Source: Coprobacter fastidiosus | GTDB lineage: Bacteria > Bacteroidota > Bacteroidia > Bacteroidales > Coprobacteraceae | NCBI RefSeq assembly: GCF_030296935.1 | Contig: NZ_AP028032.1 | Coordinates: 682,001-746,000 of the forward strand | Reading direction: 5' to 3' | Length of the DNA: 64,000 nucleotides | Shown here: piece after piece, positions 1-8,249 of the stretch | How the letters are laid out: each line of letters begins with the position of its first letter | Numbering within the stretch: position 1 is the first letter of the stretch | The notes under the pieces: generated by a model | Seen by the model: the letters and a program-made list of their open reading frames with translations, nothing else | Told to the model about the DNA's origin: nothing | The model's database searches: none | Made by a program: the position numbers and the translations under genes

Positions 1-124
1 CTAACCGATAGGTTTACCAATTCTTGCGCATCTCATCTTGTACCCTCCAAAACTAAAGGGACACAGGGAAAATACCATTTATCAGACTGAAAAAGAAGGT
101 TCTATAATAAGGAATCAAATATAC

Positions 125-1579
125 TTACTTTTTTATAGAATCTAATAACTTAGGAATTTCATCATAATCTTCAAACCAAATAATGTTTGTTCCCAAACTT
201 GACATCATCATCTCTTGAATAACATGATGAGTTTGTATTATTTTATTGGCAGATATTATATCTATTCTCTCCTTATTTTCCTCATCTATAAGATTATCAT
301 TGCTTAACCGTTGCATAAAAACATAATGTCGATTATTCTTAGAATGCTTTTGAGCTGCAATTTCTAATAAACGACGTAAATTAGGGTCACTTAGTGACAA
401 TCCAATCATTAAACAGTTATTTTCACGTAACGTTGCTAATTGGACAAGATTAGACCAATGGTAAGGCTCTGAATAAACCTTATGATATGCTTCCTCTGAA
501 AAGATTAAAGAAACATCTTTTTCAATATCTCCTCTACTTGAAATAAAACCATGCACATGATATATAGGCAGCTCGTCTGAATCATGTTGCTCTTCATCCT
601 TATATATCGTTTTATATTCCAGCTTTACTTTGTCTAAATATTCTTCGACTAAGTCATCAAAATTATATGTAATTACAGATTTAATTTTTGCACCACTTCT
701 TTTTGGGGTACATAAATTTATAATCGCATCCATCAATGGTGACGGTTTTTTCGGTGAATCATAGAGAGCTTTTTTTACAGCTGTTATAAAATGTACATCA
801 TTATCTTTTTGAGATAATCCTGCTTTCAGATAACGAGCCGCTGCTAAGGTTGAGCTGTTATTAATTTCAATAAATTTCTTCGTAATAGACTGAAGAGTTT
901 CATCTGCTACAACATCATTATTGAAAACCTTATTAACAAAATTAGCATATAAAGAGTTTAATAAAGTCCTCCAGTTTGGGAAACCTGCACTGCAAGATAC
1001 GCCAGCACCTAAAAGCAATGACATATTACCTTTTTTATATGCTTTCTTTATTTCATTGAGGATATCTAATCTTGACTTTTTCCAATCATCACTACTTTTT
1101 CTTATTTCATTTTCTATATCTAACTTAAACAAGCTATTCACAATAGACTCTATAGCGTCAGCATTTTCCTCTATTAATTCATCTATTTTCTTATTATCCC
1201 AGAAAATAATTTTGGGGGATTTGTTTGTTATCTCTTTATAACGTACTCCTATTGAAGGGCTAAGGCAAATAATAATAATATATTTAATAGGAGACGTATG
1301 TAACAATTCCGTAAATCGCTTTAACATAGAGTTCATCATCGTACAGTTCATCTGATGAACATACTTTATCTCAAAGCCAATCGGACCATCATAAATATCT
1401 ATACCCGTTTCAATATAGCCATCTAATCTAATCTTGCCAATCTGAAAGTCAGTAATAAAATTTTTCCCTTGCTTACTAAAATGTAATTTGAGCAAGTTTT
1501 GAATCAACAACTCAAAGTAAAACCCAGATCTGGATTTATTAGCATTATTTATTCTGTTAATAATATTTTCTATATACAT
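125..1579 (-). CDS. SIR2-family protein with N-terminal nuclease-like region
   Basis: Probable NAD-binding/NAD-hydrolysing SIR2_2 domain protein of the kind found in antiphage systems. Seen: a GAGVS...G.PNW nucleotide-binding loop near residue 190, a YNFDD segment, a VHG catalytic-histidine motif near 342, and GLSLSDPNLRRLL near 395, which is the usual SIR2_2 order. Residues about 10-130 look like a PD-(D/E)xK fold (RLDGYIE...IGFEIKYV), as in restriction-like domains; this is inference. The frame is open back to 1708, but the first 43 residues are low-complexity and hydrophobic, so I choose the Met at 1579 (484 aa). It stands alone with no HerA, Argonaute or TIR partner beside it. Being single-gene, it could be a stand-alone abortive-infection protein; activity is not shown. 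Confidence 0.7.
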   Translation of the reverse strand: MYIENIINRINNANKSRSGFYFELLIQNLLKLHFSKQGKNFITDFQIGKIRLDGYIETGIDIYDGPIGFEIKYVHQMNCTMMNSMLKRFTELLHTSPIKYIIIICLSPSIGVRYKEITNKSPKIIFWDNKKIDELIEENADAIESIVNSLFKLDIENEIRKSSDDWKKSRLDILNEIKKAYKKGNMSLLLGAGVSCSAGFPNWRTLLNSLYANFVNKVFNNDVVADETLQSITKKFIEINNSSTLAAARYLKAGLSQKDNDVHFITAVKKALYDSPKKPSPLMDAIINLCTPKRSGAKIKSVITYNFDDLVEEYLDKVKLEYKTIYKDEEQHDSDELPIYHVHGFISSRGDIEKDVSLIFSEEAYHKVYSEPYHWSNLVQLATLRENNCLMIGLSLSDPNLRRLLEIAAQKHSKNNRHYVFMQRLSNDNLIDEENKERIDIISANKIIQTHHVIQEMMMSSLGTNIIWFEDYDEIPKLLDSIKK

Positions 1580-1708
1580 AATTTTATTGGATGTACTAAA
1601 ATTCGTGGTTATCAAATACAAAAATATAGTATTCTTTTTATTTATAATACTGATTTTTACTAAATTCCTCTGATACATTACCTTTCGGCAACTCATAACG
1701 ATTTTCAA

Positions 1709-2537
1709 TACAGCTGGAAAAGATTTTCATATCCTCATTCATCATTTATATTTGCTCGGTATTCATAAAAAAAGGGCGGAAGCCGAACATCTGTCGTCTC
1801 CAAAACTTGCTACGGCCTTAAACCCAAAAGAAATCAGCCCCGCCCCCTATAAATAAAATATACCGCTTTTCTAAAAAGAAAGGCTTAATTATACTTAGGG
1901 GACAAATGGAGCTTTTCTCTATGTACAGGGTTCTTAATTAAATTACGTAGTTGTAGTAATTTTTGGAGACTGTACATAAATAATTTGCTCGCATTCGGAT
2001 AAATAAATCACTCTCATCGTTGCAAATATAGGTTTTATGTTTTAAAAATACATATTTTTTCTTTATATAAATCCATGACCTAAGACACAAAAGGTCACAA
2101 AAAGACATGCTTTCGCGACCCATAGTCGATTCGAAATTTATTTGGATAATACATAAGATTAGCACATTGATCTGTTTTTAGTTTTGAACAACATCTCTAT
2201 CTCCCCCTATATCTGAAAATCTTTATAACTAATTTTCAAATAAAAAGATTCTATCGCTCCTAAAATAAATATATTTCGTTTCAAAATCAGGGATTCGGGT
2301 ACAATTATCCGTAAATCATATACAAGTCCATTTGTCTTATCATAATAATTTTGTAATCAGAAATCTTAACAAAAAAAATAGAAAGCTATGGATCACAAAT
2401 TTTTCCGGGAAAAAGGAGTAAACGATGTTTCATGTATAACCGAAACAACTACTGAGCTTTTCTCACATTCTTGCAAAAATAGTACTATACTGATTTTTTC
2501 TGAACTTATAACAGTAAATAATTAAATAAGAATCACT
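1709..2537. other. Gene-poor spacer with a structured RNA candidate
   Basis: About 830 bases without a gene I can defend. It holds the hairpin-closed small RNA candidate at 1767-1847. A 75-codon minus ORF (1938-2165) and a 45-codon plus ORF (2388-2525) have no family resemblance. A TAATTTTG box at 2346-2353 fits the Bacteroidetes -7 consensus and may serve the gene at 2538, but no -33 box is correctly spaced. Confidence 0.5.
1767..1847 (-). ncRNA. Unassigned structured small RNA
   Basis: On the minus strand the segment begins GGGCGG-G-GCTGA and ends TCGGC-TT-CCGCCC, giving a closed 11-bp terminal stem (one G-U), immediately followed by seven T residues. This is the shape of a compact stand-alone RNA or a long terminator hairpin. 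The about 50-nt interior (TTTGGGTTTAAGGCCG...) forms no obvious protein frame. The 5' end GGGGCTGATTTC resembles the first bases of tmRNA, but no tmRNA 3' half or CCA end follows. It lies upstream of and co-directional with the SIR2 gene. I do not recognise the family. Confidence 0.45.
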
Positions 2538-3368
2538 ATGAGAAATAAAATTTTATATACGTTTATTGCATTAGTTATAAATATCCCTTTTATTATGGCA
2601 CAAGAAAAAATCAAACAAACGGCCGGACGTGATCAATTGGGAGAATTTGCTCCTAAATTTGCAGAACTTAATGACGATGTTCTTTTCGGTGAGGTGTGGA
2701 GTCGTACTGACAAACTCGGGCTACGTGACCGGAGTCTGGTTACGATCACATCCCTTATCAGTCAAGGTATTACAGATAATTCTCTGATTTTCCATCTTCA
2801 ATCAGCAAAGAAAAATGGAATTACACGAACTGAAATTGCCGAAATTATCACTCATATCGGCTTTTATGCAGGTTGGCCAAAAGCTTGGGCTGCCTTCAAC
2901 CTCGCAAAAGAGGTATGGGCAAAAGACAGTGTCGGCAACGACGCAAAAGCCAAATTTCAGCGTGAAATGATTTTCCCTATTGGAGAGCCAAACACCGCAT
3001 ACGCTCAATATTTTATAGGTAACAGCTATCTTGCTCCTATTTCACGCGAGCAGGTAAATATATCCAATGTTACATTCGAACCTCGTTGCCGCAATAACTG
3101 GCATATCCACCGTGCAACAGATGGTGGTGGACAAATGCTCATCGGAGTAGCCGGACGTGGCTGGTATCAAGAAGAAGGGAAACCGGCAGTAAAAATTCTT
3201 CCCGGAACAATTATTCATATTCCCGCGAATGTCAAACACTGGCACGGAGCTGCATCCGATAGCTGGTTTGCCCACCTTGCGTTCGAAATTCCCGGTAAGG
3301 ATGCTTCCAACGAATGGCTTGAACCTGTTTCAGATAAAGAATATGAAAAACTTGACCGGTCGGAATAA
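2538..3368 (+). CDS. Exported carboxymuconolactone decarboxylase/cupin fusion protein
   Basis: 276 aa. Residues 1-21 are a signal peptide ending in AQ. Residues about 35-125 form a carboxymuconolactone-decarboxylase domain: RDRSLVTITSLISQG..., HLQSAKKNGITRTEIAEIITHIGFYAGWPKAWAAF. The redox CxxC of AhpD proteins is absent, as in gamma-CMD enzymes. Residues about 170-265 are a single-domain cupin with probable metal ligands in WHIHRATDGG...Q and HIPANVKHWHG. CMD-cupin fusions are annotated as carboxymuconolactone decarboxylases, but their substrates are mostly unknown; the export signal points to a periplasmic role. Monocistronic in this window; no terminator is obvious other than the repeat that begins at 3376. 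Confidence 0.8.
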   Translation: MRNKILYTFIALVINIPFIMAQEKIKQTAGRDQLGEFAPKFAELNDDVLFGEVWSRTDKLGLRDRSLVTITSLISQGITDNSLIFHLQSAKKNGITRTEIAEIITHIGFYAGWPKAWAAFNLAKEVWAKDSVGNDAKAKFQREMIFPIGEPNTAYAQYFIGNSYLAPISREQVNISNVTFEPRCRNNWHIHRATDGGGQMLIGVAGRGWYQEEGKPAVKILPGTIIHIPANVKHWHGAASDSWFAHLAFEIPGKDASNEWLEPVSDKEYEKLDRSE

Positions 3369-3375
3369 ATTCTAA

Positions 3376-3440
3376 GAGCCTGTCTAAATCTTGTTCGGAT
3401 CAAGTTTGATAGAAATCCGCATGAATAGTCGGTTTTTCTC
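3376..3440 (+). repeat. Single end of the GAGCCTGTYTAAAT repeat family
   Basis: Begins TAA|GAGCCTGTCTAAAT, 8 bases after the stop codon of the CMD-cupin gene, and continues with TTCGGATCAA, as the copy at 24153 does. No matching right end was found before 3915, so it is a solo or decayed copy. Confidence 0.4.
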
Positions 3441-3617
3441 TTGAGATACTGTATAAAAAGTCATATAGGGGAAAAGAGAGTAAAATTTTGTTAATTAGTA
3501 AGAAGCAATTACTTACGGTTATCCAAATCCAAGAGATATAATACCGGAGACTACAACTCCGCAGCCAAAGTTTTCTGTTCAACAACATAGAAGACTGGAT
3601 TAGCAGAGATAATCAGT

Positions 3618-3661
3618 ATACGCCTGATAGATTTGTTAATAGACAAATTTATCAGGCGTAT
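3618..3661. repeat. Long inverted repeat (19-bp stem, 6-nt loop)
   Basis: ATACGCCTGATA (3618-3629) pairs with TATCAGGCGTAT (3650-3661), then G-T, then ATTTGT/ACAAAT, around loop TAATAG. No T-run follows, so it is not a typical terminator. It sits just before the transposase relic and may be part of the same IS debris. Confidence 0.55.
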
Positions 3662-3693
3662 TCCGATAAATACAGTATAATACAACCGGTAAT

Positions 3694-3780
3694 AATGCGA
3701 CAGGACGTAAGGCCTATTCGCCCGAACTCTACTTTTACGATTACTTGAACCGAATAGGTTGTGAAATAAAAGCTTGTACA
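3694..3780 (+). pseudogene. Relic of an IS1182-like transposase N-terminus
   Basis: One frame reads GRKAYSPELYFYDYLNRIG, which resembles the GRPAYxP...LYxYGYLNRI block near the start of IS1182-family transposases. Nothing transposase-like follows, and no complete IS ends are seen. A short match of this kind could be chance. Confidence 0.35.
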
Positions 3781-3915
3781 GTCCAAAAGGGGTATTCCTG
3801 TTTTCATTCCTATTTTAGAATGAAAACAGATGAATTATTATTTGTTTTTGAGTTTTTATACAATCTCTCAAGAGAAAATTAAATGGTGTGTTGTTTCATT
3901 TGGCTGAATACTTTA

Positions 3916-5628
3916 TTAAACTTTAAAACGAAGAGTGAACCGACTACCTTTTCCCAATTCACTATCTACAGTCAATGTTCCGTTATGGGCTTCGACAAAA
4001 TCTTTAGATATAGATAACCCCAAACCGCTACCTTGCACCTTTGTTCCGGGAACTCGGAAATAACGGTCGAATATGCTTTGATGATAACGGGGATCTATTC
4101 CCTTACCAAAATCTTGTACATAAATTTCCACAATATCGCCCTCTTGTTTCGCTCCGATAATTATACGTCCGTTTTGCGGAGTATAGCGTATTGCATTACT
4201 TAATAAATTCGTGATCACCCAAGCAATCTTTTCACTATCAACAAACAGCTTGCTGATCTTTTCTGGATATTCGACTTCTATCTGGCAACCGAATTTATCT
4301 GCCTGAACCTTATTTGCTTTTATCGCATATTCTATCAATTCTATCGGTTTTGTTATTTTAGGCATCAGTTGCAACCGGCCGGTCTCGACCTGAGTCATAT
4401 TCAACAACTCTCCCGTGATACTCAAAAGCCGGTTACTATTTTCTTTTATGCTCTCAGAAAGTTGTTTCTGCTCATCATTCAGTTCTCCAACCCGATTGTC
4501 TTCTAATAGTTTAAGACTCATTAAAATCGCCGAAATAGGAGTCTTCAACTCATGAGATATAGTAGAGATAAGCGTTGTCTTTGCCGAATCCCGCTCTTTA
4601 AACTCCGTGATATTATTCAACAAAATAATATTTCCTATGTTCTTCTGTTCATTTTCACCGGCTTCAACAATCCGAATCGGAATATATTTTGCCTGAAAAT
4701 AACTTTCTTTATTATCTGCATATATCTTCAGAGGTTCTTGTTTTTCATTCGGAGACACCAACTCTTTCACTAAACGACGAAGCAGATCATTTTTTAACGC
4801 AACTTCTGTTGCCGAACGATATAACAAATCACCTTTTTTCAAATGCAACAAATTAAGAGCTTCTTCATTGACAAATACAATCTGCATCTCTTCATTCAAA
4901 CCTATAATAGGTTCTGTGATACTATTTACAATCGCCTCGATGTATTTTTTCCCCGACAAAATATCGGATATTGAACTATCATGAAACTCTTCAAGCCTTT
5001 CTGCCATTTTATTAAAAGAAGCCGCAACACCGCCGAACTCTACACCCAACCCAGTTGGTAGCCTTTTTTTATAATTCTGATCAGCAACTTCTTGAATTCC
5101 TTTGATCAACTCTTTTATCGGCTTAACGATATATTTAGGGAAATAGGCTAAAAGACCTATGGAAACCAAAATACAGAAAACGAACAAAACAGAAATCCAT
5201 AATAGAGAGTTCTCCGCCGCCGCTTCCGCCATCTGGTTTTTATGAGAAATAGATATCATATTCAACTCCATGATACGATATAAATCGGCACGCATTTTCC
5301 CGATAGATTTTCGATCCAGATTCTTTTGATATTCTTCTAAATGCTCCTTCAAAATACGGGTTGCCTGCAATTCGTCTGTTTCTGTAATATTTTTCTCCTG
5401 CAACCTAAAATTTTCAATAAAAACATCTAAAGCGGCAGGATCTGAATCGATCTTTTCCAATGCCACAAGCATACTACGGGCATAATTCAGAGAATTATTA
5501 TTCGCATCATAAATATTTCTTGAATTCCGGTCTAATTCATATACCGAACTTATGGCAAGCGTACCTAACATAAGAATCATCGCAAAAAGGATGCAAATGC
5601 CTAACGTAAGTTTATTTTTTATTCTCAT
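3916..5628 (-). CDS. Membrane sensor histidine kinase of the kdp cluster
   Basis: 570 aa. N-terminal membrane segment (about 8-28), periplasmic helical domain, second membrane segment (about 142-165), HAMP linker (about 166-218), PAS-like domain (about 225-335), HisKA with phosphoacceptor in STISHELKTPISA (His near 359), and a HATPase_c domain with N box NLLSNAIRYTP, DFGKGI and GSGLGLSI. It is the last gene of the kdp transcription unit, 26 bp after the truncated kdpD. The likely partner is the NtrC-type regulator at 12406-13752. In classical Kdp the kinase domains are the C-terminal half of KdpD; here they are replaced by this different architecture. Confidence 0.88.
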   Translation of the reverse strand: MRIKNKLTLGICILFAMILMLGTLAISSVYELDRNSRNIYDANNNSLNYARSMLVALEKIDSDPAALDVFIENFRLQEKNITETDELQATRILKEHLEEYQKNLDRKSIGKMRADLYRIMELNMISISHKNQMAEAAAENSLLWISVLFVFCILVSIGLLAYFPKYIVKPIKELIKGIQEVADQNYKKRLPTGLGVEFGGVAASFNKMAERLEEFHDSSISDILSGKKYIEAIVNSITEPIIGLNEEMQIVFVNEEALNLLHLKKGDLLYRSATEVALKNDLLRRLVKELVSPNEKQEPLKIYADNKESYFQAKYIPIRIVEAGENEQKNIGNIILLNNITEFKERDSAKTTLISTISHELKTPISAILMSLKLLEDNRVGELNDEQKQLSESIKENSNRLLSITGELLNMTQVETGRLQLMPKITKPIELIEYAIKANKVQADKFGCQIEVEYPEKISKLFVDSEKIAWVITNLLSNAIRYTPQNGRIIIGAKQEGDIVEIYVQDFGKGIDPRYHQSIFDRYFRVPGTKVQGSGLGLSISKDFVEAHNGTLTVDSELGKGSRFTLRFKV

Positions 5629-5654
5629 ACTCTTTCAGATTTTGAAATCCAAAT

Positions 5655-6785
5655 CTAAGCCAAAATAATTAAATCTATATTGGAAGTTGATAAAAAGTCC
5701 ACTAATTTTTTATAATTCATAATAGAAAAGATTGCCGAGAAAAAGGATAATTCAGGTTTTCCTATACAACATTTAGTAATATGATTATTTGCACATGTTT
5801 CTATAATTCCGTCTATTACATTTGACTTCTGCAACTGAATTACTTCTCCCCCAAGTTCCGTCGCCAATTTAAAATGATTCAACAAGTGACGCTGCACCGC
5901 CAGCGGAATTCTGTCGGCACTTTCTTTCGGTGTCTGAACATATAAAACCGAGAACTGCGTATTATGATGAATTGCCAACCGTGCAGCTTTCCGTATCAGC
6001 TTACGAGGTGTTTTTTCATTGGTACTAATACACACTAATATTTTTTCATGTCTTACTCCTACATTACCTACTACGACTTCATCTTCGACTTTTTTTGCGA
6101 CACGCAAAGCGACCTCTTTCAATGCCAGCTCTCTCAATTGTAAAATATTATCGGCATTAAAAAAATGGGACAACGCCCACTCCACTTTATCCGAACGATA
6201 TATCTTCCCTGCCTTCAGACGTGCCAAAAGTTCTTCTGCCGTCAAGTCTATATTTACGACTTCATCGGCTTCTTCCAAAACGCTATCCGGAATACGCTCT
6301 TTTACTTCTATTCCCGATATTCGCTGAATTTCATCGTTCAACGCCTCTATATGCTGGATATTAACCGCACTGATTACATTGATTCCCTCATCAAGAAGCT
6401 GAAGGACATCTTGCCACCTTTTTTCATTCAGGCTTCCCTCCACATTAGTATGCGCCAATTCATCGACGATTACAATTTCAGGACGTATCCGGATAATCGC
6501 TTCCACATCCATTTCTTCCAATTCCTTGCCTTTATAAAAGATTTTCCGACGTGGTATTACGGGAAGCCCTTTCAACTGTGCATCCGTATCTGTACGACCA
6601 TGAGTCTCAACGTAACCGATCTGTACATCTACACCGCTTTCCAACAATTGGTGCGCTTCCTGAAGCATTCGATAAGTTTTCCCTACTCCAGCAATCATGC
6701 CGATATATATCTTAAACTTACCCCGTCTCGATTGCTTTATTAAATCTAAAAAATGCTGGACACTTTTTTCTTTATCCATCTCCAC
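5655..6785 (-). CDS. kdpD: KdpD sensor half (KdpD domain plus Usp domain, no kinase)
   Basis: 376 aa, against about 890 for full KdpD. Residues 22-230 are the KdpD nucleotide-binding domain: Walker A GVGKT at 33-37, ETHGR, VDELAHTN, and NIQHIEALND. Residues about 245-376 are a universal-stress-protein fold (ILVCISTNEKTPRKLIRKAARLA). The four-helix DUF4118 membrane domain and the HisKA/HATPase domains are missing, and the protein ends with a normal stop. Cytosolic, probably passing potassium/ATP or second-messenger state to the adjacent kinase; that step is inference. Confidence 0.9.
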   Translation of the reverse strand: MEMDKEKSVQHFLDLIKQSRRGKFKIYIGMIAGVGKTYRMLQEAHQLLESGVDVQIGYVETHGRTDTDAQLKGLPVIPRRKIFYKGKELEEMDVEAIIRIRPEIVIVDELAHTNVEGSLNEKRWQDVLQLLDEGINVISAVNIQHIEALNDEIQRISGIEVKERIPDSVLEEADEVVNIDLTAEELLARLKAGKIYRSDKVEWALSHFFNADNILQLRELALKEVALRVAKKVEDEVVVGNVGVRHEKILVCISTNEKTPRKLIRKAARLAIHHNTQFSVLYVQTPKESADRIPLAVQRHLLNHFKLATELGGEVIQLQKSNVIDGIIETCANNHITKCCIGKPELSFFSAIFSIMNYKKLVDFLSTSNIDLIILA

Positions 6786-6871
6786 CGCTTTATAAAATAC
6801 ATATACCCCCGGTGTCGCTAATCACCGAGGGGTATAAACAAAACATATTTAAATAGAACAACACAACTTTA

Positions 6872-7627
6872 TCATCGTATAGTAATCCCGAAAACGAAAT
6901 GTACGTCTTCACGATTAGGATTCCAAATTACTTGCGTATAAACCGGCAAGGAAAAACGCTCATTAAAATGGATCTCCTTTGTCGCTTTCAATGACACATT
7001 CGTAACGGCAAAATCATCATTTTTATATTGTTCTGAACGCCAAGGACTACAACCGACGGCAGCATTCAACTGTACCCCCTTAACGGTAAAAGGATACCCG
7101 AATTCCATATAAGAAGAATAAGCGTTGACACGGCTACCATCAGAAATCGTCTTACGGTCACCTCCTGCAAACATCGTATACCAAGAAATACTTAACGGAA
7201 ATTTCTCAACCGGAAGCGCATAGGACAATCCCGCTTCAAAAATATGATCTGTAGTGTGATTATCAAAATTGAAATAGTTATTTTTACCATTTTCTCGATC
7301 ATTATAAATACCAGACTGACCTGCCCACCACAAATCGGCAACAGAAATAGTCAAACCGGCAATAGAATAAGCAGCCGTAATATCGGCTTCTTTATGACCT
7401 TGTCCTGTAAAATCGACACTACCCCATGCTGTCAGAGAAAACCCGGCTACTTGAAGACCTAATGTAGGCTGAACAGCAGCACCAGACTGGTACATACCCC
7501 TCCAAATATAAGAACTTACTAAATCTCCCTGTACATTAAAACTTACTCCTTTATTTTCTTCTTGTGCTTTGAGAACTACGGGAGATATAACACTCAACAA
7601 TATAATTATAAACTTTTTCATTTCCAA
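6872..7627 (-). CDS. Outer-membrane beta-barrel protein (TorF/Gcw_chp-like)
   Basis: 251 aa with signal peptide ending KAQ (about 1-21), then alternating amphipathic strands beginning VSFNVQGDLVSSYIWRGMYQSG and ending in an aromatic/aliphatic terminal strand (VHFVFGITIR), the layout of a small porin-like barrel. The YIWRG opening is typical of the TorF (formerly Gcw_chp) group. It lies between kdpC and kdpD on the same strand with short spacers, so it is probably co-transcribed with the potassium pump. A role in passing ions through the outer membrane is inference. Confidence 0.7.
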   Translation of the reverse strand: MEMKKFIIILLSVISPVVLKAQEENKGVSFNVQGDLVSSYIWRGMYQSGAAVQPTLGLQVAGFSLTAWGSVDFTGQGHKEADITAAYSIAGLTISVADLWWAGQSGIYNDRENGKNNYFNFDNHTTDHIFEAGLSYALPVEKFPLSISWYTMFAGGDRKTISDGSRVNAYSSYMEFGYPFTVKGVQLNAAVGCSPWRSEQYKNDDFAVTNVSLKATKEIHFNERFSLPVYTQVIWNPNREDVHFVFGITIR

Positions 7628-7664
7628 TTTTCTTATCTTTGATATATTCTATTATTAATATTAA

Positions 7665-8243
7665 TTATTTATTTTGTTGGTCCAACGCAACGTTCAGTTT
7701 CAAGACATTTACTTTTGCCGTTCCGAAAAGTCCTAATAATGGAGCTTCGGTATTTTCCTCTACAATTTTACGGACCTTATCTTCTTGCATACCCCGAGCT
7801 TTTGCTACTCGTTTTATTTGCACTTCTGCACTTTGCGGTGTTATGTGAGGATCAAGTCCCGAACCGCTGGCTGTTACCATTTCTGCAGGTACTTCATTCC
7901 GTTTTAAATAAGGGTGATGCACCAAAAAAGTATCAATACGCACTTCTACTTCTTCGAGATATTCGGGATTTGTAGGACCTTTATTACTTCCGGCAGACGC
8001 ATCTGCTGTATAATCGGCAGCAGAAGGACGTCCCCAAAAGTAAATATCCTTAGTAAATTTTTGTCCGACATTCGCCGCTCCAACGACTTTTCCATCCAAC
8101 GTCACAACTTCGGCATTTCCGTTTCCCGGTCCTGCTACTTTGGCAAAAGCCCATAAAACGAAGATGTAGCATAAAGAAAAGAATACACAGAATACCAGCG
8201 TTATCTTTATCGATTTCCAAACTATTGATTTCATCTCTATCAT
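7665..8243 (-). CDS. kdpC: Potassium-transporting ATPase subunit C
   Basis: 192 aa, normal family length. One N-terminal membrane helix (about 11-33) then the periplasmic KdpC domain with FWGRPSAADY, SGSNKGPTNPEYLEEV, ASGSGLDPHITPQSAEVQIKRVAKARG and the C-terminal GLFGTAKVNVLKLNVALD. It helps assemble the KdpFABC complex and raises potassium affinity. Starts 6 bp after kdpB. Confidence 0.97.
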   Translation of the reverse strand: MIEMKSIVWKSIKITLVFCVFFSLCYIFVLWAFAKVAGPGNGNAEVVTLDGKVVGAANVGQKFTKDIYFWGRPSAADYTADASAGSNKGPTNPEYLEEVEVRIDTFLVHHPYLKRNEVPAEMVTASGSGLDPHITPQSAEVQIKRVAKARGMQEDKVRKIVEENTEAPLLGLFGTAKVNVLKLNVALDQQNK

Positions 8244-8249
8244 TATTAT

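Larger units (their letters stand above)
3369..3915. other. Intergenic repeat and IS debris
   Basis: About 550 bases between convergent genes. It holds one end of the GAGCCTGTCTAAAT repeat family (3376), a 19-bp-stem hairpin (3618-3661) and a short relic resembling an IS1182-type transposase N-terminus (3694-3780). No intact gene seen. Confidence 0.5.

Noticed and set aside
1-78. 25-codon minus frame ending exactly at position 1
   Set aside because: Too short and at the edge; no way to judge.
1767-1847. tmRNA gene
   Set aside because: Only the first 12 bases match; no tag frame, no tRNA-like 3' half and no CCA end.
1938-2165. 75-codon minus-strand frame
   Set aside because: No family resemblance, Cys/Tyr-rich composition typical of chance frames in AT-rich spacer.
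2388-2525. 45-codon frame just before the CMD-cupin gene
   Set aside because: Starts with ATG and is co-directional, but has no recognisable domain; may be a leader or chance.
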